DNA of 64,000 nucleotides, taken from Mesobacillus campisalis. Lineage in GTDB: Bacteria > Bacillota > Bacilli > Bacillales > Cytobacillaceae. The stretch is from NCBI RefSeq assembly GCF_000986785.1, contig NZ_LAYY01000012.1, positions 1 to 64,000 on the forward strand, read 5' to 3'. The notes under the pieces were generated by a model. The model saw only the letters and a list, made by a program, of their open reading frames with translations, was not told the origin of the DNA and made no database searches. Every line of letters starts with the position of its first letter. Within the stretch, counting starts at the first letter, position 1. The translations under genes and the position numbers were made by a program. This document shows, piece by piece, positions 15,476-23,754 of the stretch.

Positions 15476-17284
15476 TCAAAACAAATCCAGGAAGCGGGCC
15501 CAAATTCCTTTCTTTTCCTCAGGCTGTTCCTCTGCTGTTTCTTCTTCGGCAACCGCAATTTTCTCTGTCTTGATGATAAATTGTACGGTATTAATGGTAT
15601 CGTTGTTCTCTTCGGAAACAAACGACACTGCTTCAAAATCCGCATTTTCAAATTCAGCGATCATTTTGTCGATTTCTTTTTTCATCTGCTCGGGCAGGTC
15701 GCGGGTGGCATCATATAACTGATTGCTTCCGGTGTAAAGCTGGCTGGTGCCGCCCGCCAACTGTTTCACACCGCCTGATAGCTCGGAGATTCCCGCATCA
15801 AGGCCGGTATAGGAGTTTGCCAGCTGGCTGGTTCCTTTTGTATATTCCACGAGCCCGCTGTGAAATTGACTGTAATTCGAGGCCAGATCGGCCATTCCTT
15901 CCTGGAGCTGTACCAAGCCGCTGTCATTTCCCATGCTTTCAAGGGAGGAAGCAAGGCCGTTTGCCATATTTTCTAGATTATTCGCCATCTCACCAAGACC
16001 GCCGCTCATTTGCTGCAGTGCGGGCTGGACAGCGTCAAAGCTTTGTTTTACAGCAGCATAGTTGCCTTTGGCTGTACGGGCAGCAGAGTAGGTTTTTACC
16101 AGCTGATCGATGACCTTTGGGTCTGCACCGCTCTCGTAGAGCTTCTGGATTTGCTGTTCGGAAATTTCATATTCGGGAATGCCGGCCATCGCTTCGTTCA
16201 GCTGACCGTAGGCAGCGTTATAATTTTGTCCAAGAGAATTAAGCCCGGCGGACGTTTCCTTTAAGGCATTTGCGATTTCCGCAAGTCCGGCCTGCATTTC
16301 ACCCAGTCCTCCTGTGCTGCCATTGGCTGAATTCTGGCCGAGAGCTCCATTAATCGATTTAAGAGCTTTCTCGATGGAAACGGAAGCATTAACCAGCTCA
16401 CCAGAAGAGGCGCTAAGCTGGTTGATGCCATTTTTATATTGGGCGGAGCCTTTTTGCAGCTGGGCGGCTCCTTCATTCAATTGCGACACACCTGTGTTCA
16501 ATTCACCGACTCCATTCCTCAGCTGCAGGATGGCATCGGAAAGGGAAACCATCTCACCCGTCATTTCATTTACATCCGGTGCGTCAATGGATAGGGTGGA
16601 GGGTACGCCTGCAATATCGATTCCAGCGAGCTCGAAATCAACTGCATCTGCTTCAAGGCTAAGTTGTGCTTCCTTCTCCGGCATTACATTAAATGTCACC
16701 TGCTTGTTCTTGCCGGCATTCGCAATCATGCCTTCTTCAGACTGTATGTTGCTGAAGAGGGCACCATCAAGAGTCAGCGATATTTGAAGCAGATAGTTTT
16801 CAAAAAAGACTGGGTCTGCGTCTCCATTGGGAGAGGTGGTAATTTTAATCTCAATATGGCCATCCTTTCCCGCGAGCTGTTCGGGGGAGATTTTCTTGCC
16901 ATCCAGCTCATAGGAAACGGCAATTCTCCAAGGTAATGGGTCATCGTCCATGTTCCCCTGATAATAGAACTTTCCTTCAGGTGCCTCAAACGCCACCGTG
17001 CCATCATTTTGTTTGATTTCCGTCAGGTCTGTCAGGTTTTTTACGCTTTCATAGCGGCCATAGTCGGTAAGGGTTCCAGCTTTCTGTACGTCAAAATTGT
17101 TGACTACATAAATTTCGCGCTGAGCACCTGTTGCGCTGAGAGTCGCATAAACAACCTCATCTTTAGAAGCTATTTCCCCGGCAGACTGGACAGCACTGCT
17201 TCCGTTAGGAGCGGCACTGACAAGAAATGCTGGCAAAACAAGTACCGTCGCCATAACTCCTGGCAGCATCCATTTTCTTTTCAT
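15476..17284 (-). CDS. secreted/membrane-anchored YhgE-like heptad-repeat protein
   Basis: The product (about 602 aa from the third of three tandem ATGs, 8 nt after AAGGGG) begins with a signal peptide, MKRKWMLPGVMATVLVLPAFLVSAA. A beta-rich N-terminal domain (about 30-240) is followed by a region dense in x-x-x-L-x-x-G heptads (GVGELNTGVSQLNEGAAQLQKG... and GISELSGGVKQLAGGTSQL), the signature of YhgE/Pip-like extracellular coiled coils. The C-terminus (VAEEETAEEQPEEKKGIWARFLDLF) is charged then aromatic. Its start overlaps the TGA of the MMPL gene, so the two are translationally coupled and presumably form one envelope complex. It is transcribed from the TetR-controlled promoter upstream of the MMPL gene. 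The related Pip protein is a phage-infection receptor in Lactococcus; no such role is shown here. Confidence 0.82.
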   Translation of the reverse strand: MKRKWMLPGVMATVLVLPAFLVSAAPNGSSAVQSAGEIASKDEVVYATLSATGAQREIYVVNNFDVQKAGTLTDYGRYESVKNLTDLTEIKQNDGTVAFEAPEGKFYYQGNMDDDPLPWRIAVSYELDGKKISPEQLAGKDGHIEIKITTSPNGDADPVFFENYLLQISLTLDGALFSNIQSEEGMIANAGKNKQVTFNVMPEKEAQLSLEADAVDFELAGIDIAGVPSTLSIDAPDVNEMTGEMVSLSDAILQLRNGVGELNTGVSQLNEGAAQLQKGSAQYKNGINQLSASSGELVNASVSIEKALKSINGALGQNSANGSTGGLGEMQAGLAEIANALKETSAGLNSLGQNYNAAYGQLNEAMAGIPEYEISEQQIQKLYESGADPKVIDQLVKTYSAARTAKGNYAAVKQSFDAVQPALQQMSGGLGEMANNLENMANGLASSLESMGNDSGLVQLQEGMADLASNYSQFHSGLVEYTKGTSQLANSYTGLDAGISELSGGVKQLAGGTSQLYTGSNQLYDATRDLPEQMKKEIDKMIAEFENADFEAVSFVSEENNDTINTVQFIIKTEKIAVAEEETAEEQPEEKKGIWARFLDLF

Positions 17285-17286
17285 CA

Positions 17287-19341
17287 TCATTTCCCCTTGT
17301 AAAAGTTTGCTTTCCAAGTTGTTTTTTCAATCCATTTATCAAACACAAGCAGCAAGGCGGGCAGGAAGAATACAACCATCACAAATGCCAGCAGGGCGCC
17401 CCGGCCCAATAGAAGCCCAATCGAAGTAACAATCGGGTTGGAGGATGTCACCCATAGGATGAATCCGACGCTGGATAAAATTGAAGCGGAAATCCCGATG
17501 GAGAATATTTTCTCATTCAAGGTTTTCCTGATTGCTTCCTTCGAGTTCATTTTCCTGCGATTCTTTTCATAATCCTCGGTAAGGAGGATGGCATAGTCGA
17601 CCGTTGCAGCCAGCTGTATGGTGCTTATCAGAAGGTATCCCACATACACGAGGGAAGAATCCGTAAAGTAGGGAACCGACAAATTCATCCAAACTGCAGA
17701 TTGAATCGTTAACAGCAGGACCACCGGCATTGAAATAGACTTAAAGGTTACCAGAAGGACTAGGGCGATTGAAACGACGGTTAAAAGATTGACCAACGTA
17801 TTATCCTTTTGGACGGTGTTTTTAATATCGTACAATGTGACGCTTTCCCCAAGCGAGTGGAAATCTTCACCATAAAATCGTCCGGCCGCGGATTGAACTT
17901 CTTTAATCACCGAGAAAGCCTCTTCGCCTTCACTTTTGGTGTCTGTCTGCAGGATGATCCGGCTGTAATTTTCAGAGTAAAATTGCTTTGTAATCGATTC
18001 ATCCAGATATTCAGGCGGAATTGCTGCATCAACGGTGTTTACATAGGAAAGGACACTGGTCACATGGTCGATTTTTTCCAATTCCTGTACCAGTTCTTCT
18101 TCCTTGGCAACGTCACCTTTGGGAACGAGCAGGACAATCGGGGTATAGCCGCCGAATTGCTCCTGGATTTTCACGAAGTCACTCCCAGCTCTTGTACTTT
18201 CAGGCTGGTCGCCGATTCCATAGGTAAAGTCCGTCCGGCTTTGTGCCAGGAAAGCAGGCAGAATCAGAATGAAGACGATCAATAAGCTGAACATCCTTGC
18301 TTTAATGACCGTGCTGCCAATTTTATTGAAGCTAGGCAGCAAGGGCTTATGCTGGGTTTTATCAATCCATTTAAAAAACATTAGCGTCAATGCCGGCAAA
18401 AAGACCATAACCGAGATGAAGCTCAATAGAATCCCTTTTACAAGGTTCACACCAAGGTCGGAACCAATTTCAAACTGCATCAGTGTCAGGGCAGTGAAGC
18501 CGAAAAAGGTGGTTGCCGCACTGGCGGTAACCGCAGGGAACGACTTTTTCATCGCCAGCTGCATCGCTTCTTCGGGATTGGACGTCTGCTTCCGGTAATC
18601 CTGGAAGCTGTGCAGCAGGAAGATGGCATAGTCCAATGAGACAGCCAGCTGCAAAATCGGGGCGACCGATTGGGTGACAAATGAAACTTCGCCAAGAAAC
18701 ATATTTGTTCCCATATTGATCAATATGGACACACCAATCGCGGTCAGGAAAAACACCGGCTCTGCCCAGGAAGTGGTCGATATCACCAAAATCAGGATGA
18801 TGATTGGAACGAGCAGCGCTGCCGCATACATTGATTCCGTTCCGGCCATCTTCTGTGAGGTGGCGGTATTGAGCGCTTCACCGGACATGGCATTATTTTC
18901 GCCAATCAATTCGTAAATGGCATCTGTTACGGCGACTTCATCACCTTCCGCGATGCTAAACGAAAACAGGGCATTATTGTTTTTGTAGTATGATTCCAAG
19001 GCTTCCTCGTCAGCCATTTCAAGCGGAGTTTTGATATCCATCGCATCATCAAGCCAGATGACATCAGACACTCCTTCAATGGCTTCGAGCTTTTCCTTGA
19101 AAACAAGGGCTTCCTGAATGGTCACGTCATGGATCATGACTCTGGTATTTGGCACAGAGCCGGAAAACTCGTGGTCCATGATTTCAATGGCCTTTGTGGA
19201 GGGAGCATCCTCTGGCAGATAATCCACCATATTATAGTTGACCGACACCGTAAACTGAGCGAACACGCTGACAAAGGCAATCACCAAAAAGGCGACCACG
19301 ATTGGCTTTTTATATTTAATGATTTTTGATGCCCATTCCAC
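17287..19341 (-). CDS. MMPL/RND-family transporter
   Basis: A 684-aa inner-membrane transporter with twelve expected helices in two homologous halves, each with a large extracytoplasmic loop. The two proton-relay motifs characteristic of MMPL proteins, SLDYAIFLLHSF and TVDYAILLTEDY, are at equivalent positions in the two halves. GTG 19341 is preferred as start because AGAGGAG lies 7 nt upstream; the ATG at 19362 lacks a site. MMPL proteins use proton motive force to export lipids, siderophores or drugs. The first gene of a two-gene operon with the YhgE-like partner, it is divergent from a TetR regulator with a palindromic operator in its promoter, so it is probably drug- or lipid-inducible. 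Confidence 0.88.
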   Translation of the reverse strand: MEWASKIIKYKKPIVVAFLVIAFVSVFAQFTVSVNYNMVDYLPEDAPSTKAIEIMDHEFSGSVPNTRVMIHDVTIQEALVFKEKLEAIEGVSDVIWLDDAMDIKTPLEMADEEALESYYKNNNALFSFSIAEGDEVAVTDAIYELIGENNAMSGEALNTATSQKMAGTESMYAAALLVPIIILILVISTTSWAEPVFFLTAIGVSILINMGTNMFLGEVSFVTQSVAPILQLAVSLDYAIFLLHSFQDYRKQTSNPEEAMQLAMKKSFPAVTASAATTFFGFTALTLMQFEIGSDLGVNLVKGILLSFISVMVFLPALTLMFFKWIDKTQHKPLLPSFNKIGSTVIKARMFSLLIVFILILPAFLAQSRTDFTYGIGDQPESTRAGSDFVKIQEQFGGYTPIVLLVPKGDVAKEEELVQELEKIDHVTSVLSYVNTVDAAIPPEYLDESITKQFYSENYSRIILQTDTKSEGEEAFSVIKEVQSAAGRFYGEDFHSLGESVTLYDIKNTVQKDNTLVNLLTVVSIALVLLVTFKSISMPVVLLLTIQSAVWMNLSVPYFTDSSLVYVGYLLISTIQLAATVDYAILLTEDYEKNRRKMNSKEAIRKTLNEKIFSIGISASILSSVGFILWVTSSNPIVTSIGLLLGRGALLAFVMVVFFLPALLLVFDKWIEKTTWKANFYKGK

Positions 19342-19383
19342 TAACATTCTCCTCTCTTGCATCGTCAGAATTTCGACTTTATT

Positions 19384-19412
19384 ATTATATAGACACCGTG
19401 TTGGCTATACAA
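19384..19412 (-). promoter_or_regulatory. promoter of the MMPL operon with overlapping TetR operator
   Basis: On the minus strand TTGTAT (19412-19407), a 17-bp spacer and TATAAT (19389-19384) form a sigma-A promoter. The imperfect palindrome TATAGACACC-GT-GTTGGCTATA (19388-19409, 8 of 10 positions paired) covers the spacer and both hexamer edges, the classical position for a TetR-type repressor encoded by the adjacent divergent gene. Confidence 0.65.
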
Positions 19413-19558
19413 CAAACAGTTTTTCGCTTTCCGTATGTTGCCCAACAGATTTGCGGGATGTGTTGGATAACGGGCAAAAAACTAGAGTTGGATGTCACAA
19501 ATTCAGATTTTCTAAAGCAGCAAAAGGGTGAAAAGAGAAAGGCAAAGGAGTGGGGCAG

Positions 19559-20125
19559 GTGAACACGAAAATGGACCGGCGCAAGAAGTATACCCGGATG
19601 GTGCTGAAGGACAGCCTGATGCAGCTGCTGAAAGAAAAACCTATTTCTGCCATTACGGTTAAAGAGCTTTGCGAGCTGGCAGATATAAACCGATCCACAT
19701 TTTATTCGCACTACGGAGATCACTATGATCTTCTTTCCAAAATTGAAGAAGAAATCATTGAGGATATGCAGGAAAAGCTGCAGATGTTCAATATGTGGAC
19801 AGAAGAACTGATTCCGATTGAAATGATTCTTGAGTATATTGTCGATAAAAAGGATGTTTTTCTGGTTCTTTTAAAGGAAAATGGCGAAAATAACCTCCAT
19901 AAGAGGGTACGTAACCTGGCTCATGGTTTTCTGGTGAATCACTTAATGAGGATGCATAGCATTGAAAAAGATAAAATAGAGTATTTGAGTATGTTTATCG
20001 TGAGCGGGAGCATCCAAATGATCATTAGCTGGCTGGATCGCGGCATGGATAAGTCCGAGAAGGAGCTGGCCGGGATGATTAATACATTCGCCAATAAGGG
20101 GCTTTTAGGCGTGGAAAGTTTATAA
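19559..20125 (+). CDS. TetR/AcrR-family repressor
   Basis: GTG 19559, with AAAGGAG 8 nt upstream, gives 188 aa. Residues about 10-60 form the TetR DNA-binding domain: a first helix after RRKKYTRMVLKDSLMQLL, then ISAITVKELCELADINRSTFYSHYGDHYDLL, an exact fit to the TetR HTH. The C-terminal ligand domain is of the TetR_C type seen next to Pip/YhgE exporters in Firmicutes. Divergent from the MMPL operon, it is the natural repressor of the palindrome at 19388-19409 and probably of itself. The inducer is unknown. The gene is about 380 bp from the dif-like site. Confidence 0.87.
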   Translation: MNTKMDRRKKYTRMVLKDSLMQLLKEKPISAITVKELCELADINRSTFYSHYGDHYDLLSKIEEEIIEDMQEKLQMFNMWTEELIPIEMILEYIVDKKDVFLVLLKENGENNLHKRVRNLAHGFLVNHLMRMHSIEKDKIEYLSMFIVSGSIQMIISWLDRGMDKSEKELAGMINTFANKGLLGVESL

Positions 20126-20215
20126 AAGTGAGGATAGAGTGGTGGATGGAAAGAGATTGTTTTAGCATAATAATGTTATGTTAACTTGTGGGTTCTATAG
20201 AGCGTGGAGGGTACG

Positions 20216-20305
20216 ATGGCCAGGATGGTTAGTATATGGTTAAAAGATGATCTAAAATGTGAAGAAATTTTAGTGGTGATGCTGAGTGCGAACGGATCAA
20301 AGTAA
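20216..20305 (+). CDS. possible 29-aa peptide or gene remnant
   Basis: ATG 20216 follows GGAGGGTACG and opens 29 codons to TAA. The sequence (MARMVSIWLKDDLKCEE...) resembles no family I know. It may be a remnant of a larger gene or a chance frame. Confidence 0.2.
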   Translation: MARMVSIWLKDDLKCEEILVVMLSANGSK

Positions 20306-20379
20306 ACAAATCAATAATTTTATTAATGCTTAAAAAATGTCACTGAGTTTTTGGAGTTGGGATTGCTGACAGAAAAACA

Positions 20380-20413
20380 AATGATTATATTAATGACAAT
20401 GATTATATTAATG
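20380..20413. repeat. 16-bp tandem duplication AATGATTATATTAATG
   Basis: Two exact copies of AATGATTATATTAATG start at 20380 and 20398, separated by two bases, in the gene-free stretch near the dif-like site. Confidence 0.8.
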
Positions 20414-20437
20414 GCTGAAAAAGGATTTGGTTTATAA

Positions 20438-20496
20438 TTTTAAATTCCTGTCTCACTATCACGAGTATACTTAGGTTGTGAGACAGGAATTTAAAA
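20438..20496. repeat. perfect 19-bp inverted repeat with 21-nt loop
   Basis: Left arm TTTTAAATTCCTGTCTCAC (20438-20456) is the exact reverse complement of 20478-20496. Neither side carries a U tract longer than a few bases, so it is an unusual terminator. It stops 10 bp short of the dif-like site. It could be a terminator for the minus-strand pair, a protein binding site, or an element boundary. Confidence 0.85.
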
Positions 20497-20506
20497 CGTT
20501 TATTCA

Positions 20507-20534
20507 ATTTCCTAAAATATATATTATGTTCGGG
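20507..20534 (+). other. dif-like XerC/XerD recombination site
   Basis: The 28-bp sequence aligns with B. subtilis dif (recalled) at 21 of its first 23 positions: XerC arm ATTTCCTAAAA, central TATATA, inner XerD arm TTATGT. The last five positions (TCGGG) do not match the expected AAACT. It is intergenic, next to an apparently acquired gene pair, and 29 kb from the RTP gene. Either it is the chromosomal dif with a divergent outer arm, or it is one hybrid end of an element inserted by host XerCD. Confidence 0.55.
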
Positions 20535-20558
20535 GCGTAGATTTAGTGTTAAAGGTGG

Positions 20559-20930
20559 TTACTCCACCCGGTGCTTATACCCTTCCTTTTTTGCCATATC
20601 AACATCAATAAAGTTCGTGCTGTACTCAATGACGTCGTTGATAAATAATTGGTTATTCTTGGCGAACTTCTTTACCTCTTCAAGAAGCTCCTGATCATAG
20701 GTGGTTTTATATTGAACCCGATCTTTTGGTCTAGCTTCTTTATTAAATGTAATAACTCCTTGTTCCAATATATTTTGCAGGCCAGTTTCGAGTAAGTAAT
20801 TAATTCGCGTGTCATATTCATCAGCAACCTTCTGCAATTCGTTGAGCAATGACTTGCTGATGTTGGTTCTAAATTTCACTCTAGAATCATCTGTGACTGC
20901 CACTAATCGGCCGTTCATTTTTTTCCACAT
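20559..20930 (-). CDS. tandem ribbon-helix-helix DNA-binding protein
   Basis: The 123-aa protein contains two similar segments that look like ribbon-helix-helix units: VKFRTNISKSLLNELQKVADEYDTRI...LLETGL (about 18-53) and VQYKTTYDQELLEEVKKFAKNNQLFINDVIEYS (about 71-103). Each has a short beta strand followed by two amphipathic helices. Two RHH units in one chain would bind as a pseudo-dimer, usually an autorepressor or antitoxin-like function. It starts with GGAGAG before ATG, 23 bp after the LAGLIDADG-type gene on the same strand, so the two are probably co-transcribed. The 3' end lies only 24 bp from the dif-like site. A target operator was not identified. Confidence 0.65.
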   Translation of the reverse strand: MWKKMNGRLVAVTDDSRVKFRTNISKSLLNELQKVADEYDTRINYLLETGLQNILEQGVITFNKEARPKDRVQYKTTYDQELLEEVKKFAKNNQLFINDVIEYSTNFIDVDMAKKEGYKHRVE

Positions 20931-20953
20931 AAATAACTCTCCAATCTTATAGT

Positions 20954-21808
<855 letters not shown>

Positions 21809-21913
21809 TCAGCATTTGCTTTCCTATTTAAACAAGATTTAACAGTGTCTATGTAACATTCATACATATCCACTCGCCCGTTTCATCACAATATAAAAGG
21901 AGGTGTGTCGAAT

Positions 21914-22405
21914 ATGGACCGAAAATATCAGGTTACCTTTTTATCGCTTGCCACAGTCACAGCCATGATCTTGCTGCCTTTCGCCATTGTGAAACGGCCG
22001 CTAAAGGATTGGATTATTGTTTATCTTGTAAGCGTGATTGGCAACTCTTTTGCAGACAGATTCCTTGTATCCAAGGGATATTTAAAATACAAAATAAGGC
22101 CTTTTAACAACAAATTCATGATCCATGTTCCTTTTGATTATCTACAATATCCCTTAATGCTGCTGTATTACAATCAATGGACACTGAACAGCAGACCAAG
22201 CGGTATCTTCCTGAAGCTCTTTCCTTTTATCATCCCTCAGGTTTTGATTGAGATGTTGGCCGAAAAAAAGACCGACCTGATTACCTGGAAAAAAGGATGG
22301 ACATGGTATCATTCGTTCTTAAGTTTAATGACCAAAATGCTGGTGTGCAGGTTGGTTATAGCAGTTATCAGGAAGATGAATACCAAGGAATTGTCAATAA
22401 CCTAA
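21914..22405 (+). CDS. CBO0543-family membrane protein
   Basis: The 163-aa protein (ATG 21914, 9 nt after AAGGAGGTG) contains four or five hydrophobic segments: FLSLATVTAMILLPFAIV, WIIVYLVSVIGNSFADRFLV, the HVPFDYLQYPLMLLYY region, and FLKLFPFIIPQVLIEMLAE. The WKKGWTWYHSF element near the C-terminus is typical of the CBO0543 family, common in Bacillaceae and clostridia. Function is unknown. The gene is monocistronic, with its terminator overlapping the stop codon and shared with the convergent dehydrogenase. It sits directly beyond the LAGLIDADG/RHH pair and so marks the resumption of ordinary chromosomal genes. Confidence 0.75.
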   Translation: MDRKYQVTFLSLATVTAMILLPFAIVKRPLKDWIIVYLVSVIGNSFADRFLVSKGYLKYKIRPFNNKFMIHVPFDYLQYPLMLLYYNQWTLNSRPSGIFLKLFPFIIPQVLIEMLAEKKTDLITWKKGWTWYHSFLSLMTKMLVCRLVIAVIRKMNTKELSIT

Positions 22406-22435
22406 AAAAGGAACAATACTAGTTCCTTTTTTAGG
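22401..22435. terminator. bidirectional terminator, perfect 14-bp stem
   Basis: CCTAAAAAAGGAAC and GTTCCTTTTTTAGG are exact arms around a 7-nt loop. It overlaps the last codon of the CBO0543 gene and serves the convergent dehydrogenase too. Confidence 0.9.
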
Positions 22436-22466
22436 TTGATAGCTTTTATTTTTGGGAAGCTGTACG

Positions 22467-23399
22467 TTAAAACCCCTTAAGAGGGTCGACCTTGTTTGTG
22501 AGCTGCTTGCCAGCTTCCACGTTTCTAAGCGTCTCGATGAAGCAGTCCACTCCTTCTTCTGGTGTTGTAACGGCGGATATATGAGGTGTAATGGACACAT
22601 TTGGATGTTCCCACAATTTGTTTTCTGCTGGAAGCGGCTCCTTGGCAAAAACATCAAGGACAGCAAATCGAACTTTTTCCTCGTCAAGGGCCTGAAGAAG
22701 TGCATCCTCGTTAACGGTTGCTCCCCGCCCCACATTGATAAAGCCAGCTCCCTTTAAGTGTCCAAATATACGGGTGGCGAATAAATGTTCGGTCCTCTCC
22801 GTCAACGGCAAAGTGTTTATGAGATAATCCATTTCTTTCAGCTTGGAAAAATGGGTTTCAATCGTCATGACCTCTTTGAAGAACGCCTTTTCCTTCCCGC
22901 TCAGTGATACTCCATACACCTCAACGCCCAAATAAGTCAGGACTTCTGCCGCTTTTTGGCCAATCTCCCCTGTGCCATATATTATGACTTTCTGCTGATT
23001 TAACAGTTTAGGGGTCATTGGCTGCCACTTTTTCCTTTCCTGCATCTGTTGGAATTCCTGATGATACTGTAAGTCTTTTAAAAGATAGCTTAAACAATAC
23101 TCTGCAATCCGCTGTCCAAAAGAACACACTGTTCTCGTTAACAATACTTCTCCTGGCCATTCTTTCTTAAATAAAAACTTGTCGACACCTGCACCAAGCG
23201 AGTGAACCCATTTTACCTGGCTAAGATCGAATGTCTTTTTTAAATTAAACGCTGCCAGGGCGTCGGCCCAGTCCAGATCCTCCTGTGTCAAATCATCTTC
23301 ATGGACATAGCGGAAATTATTATGTAGTTTTCTGGGATCAATTAACTGTTGGATTTCTTTATACATCGGACTGGCCACAACAATGTTTTGTATTTTCAT
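22467..23399 (-). CDS. D-2-hydroxyacid dehydrogenase
   Basis: The 310-aa protein is an NAD(P)-dependent D-isomer-specific 2-hydroxyacid dehydrogenase. The Rossmann motif reads YGTGEIGQKAAE, the catalytic arginine lies in INVGRGATVNEDAL, the glutamate in LDVFAKEPLPAENKLW, and the catalytic histidine in NVSITPHISAVT. The N-terminal half is the split substrate domain with ADALAAFNLKKTFDLSQVKWVHSLGAGVD. It acts in the cytoplasm, reducing a 2-keto acid or oxidising the D-hydroxyacid. The exact substrate (glyoxylate, hydroxypyruvate, phenylpyruvate) is not deducible. It is monocistronic with its own upstream region. Confidence 0.87.
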   Translation of the reverse strand: MKIQNIVVASPMYKEIQQLIDPRKLHNNFRYVHEDDLTQEDLDWADALAAFNLKKTFDLSQVKWVHSLGAGVDKFLFKKEWPGEVLLTRTVCSFGQRIAEYCLSYLLKDLQYHQEFQQMQERKKWQPMTPKLLNQQKVIIYGTGEIGQKAAEVLTYLGVEVYGVSLSGKEKAFFKEVMTIETHFSKLKEMDYLINTLPLTERTEHLFATRIFGHLKGAGFINVGRGATVNEDALLQALDEEKVRFAVLDVFAKEPLPAENKLWEHPNVSITPHISAVTTPEEGVDCFIETLRNVEAGKQLTNKVDPLKGF

Positions 23400-23458
23400 T
23401 TAGTTTACACCTCTCCACCTTTGGTACCTTAAATTATACCTGAAAAAATGGCCCCAAT

Positions 23459-23488
23459 AAAAAACAGCCAGTTTGTTGGCTGTTTTTT
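23459..23488 (-). terminator. terminator of the small GTG gene
   Basis: AAAAAACAGCCA-GTTTGT-TGGCTGTTTTTT gives a stem with T runs on both strands. Confidence 0.85.
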
Positions 23489-23496
23489 ATGTTCGA

Positions 23497-23661
23497 TTAT
23501 CGAATTGTACCTGTTATACCGTCATCGCCTACAATACCCTGGCCGATTCTTGGGATATCAGTGATTCTTTTCTCCTTGTTTTCCTTTTTAAACCCTTGCT
23601 CTGTCGTACCCGTTGACATGAGCGGCTGCTTCGTAATGCTAGTCAATTCTTCCTTTGTCAC
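23497..23661 (-). CDS. small hydrophilic protein (54 aa), unknown
   Basis: A GTG start at 23661 is preceded by AAAGGAGGG and yields a 54-aa soluble, charged peptide (MTKEELTSITKQPLMS... ending in IGQGIVGDDGITGTIR). The frame is open further upstream but only this start has a site. It is followed by a terminator and lies between the 2-hydroxyacid dehydrogenase and D-serine dehydratase genes. I do not recognise the family. Confidence 0.55.
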   Translation of the reverse strand: MTKEELTSITKQPLMSTGTTEQGFKKENKEKRITDIPRIGQGIVGDDGITGTIR

Positions 23662-23754
23662 TGTGTTGCCCTCCTTTATTGTCACTTGTATTATCTGCTG
23701 ATTGATGTCGGCTATACATGCGGTTATTAGCATTCTGCAAGGATGGTTCAGCGA

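Larger units (their letters stand above)
20126..20558. other. 433-bp region without a convincing gene: repeats, inverted repeat, dif-like site
   Basis: Between the TetR gene and the ribbon-helix-helix gene there is no supported CDS. It holds a weak 29-codon frame (20216-20305), a half-site TTATGTTAACT (20176-20186), two copies of AATGATTATATTAATG 18 bp apart, a perfect 19-bp inverted repeat (20438-20496) and the dif-like sequence (20507-20534). The composition is more AT-rich than the flanking genes. Confidence 0.6.

Noticed and set aside
21840-21870. second dif-like sequence containing TTTCCTAT...TATGTAAC
   Set aside because: Matching halves are too far apart (about 25 bp instead of 9), so it is not a XerCD site.
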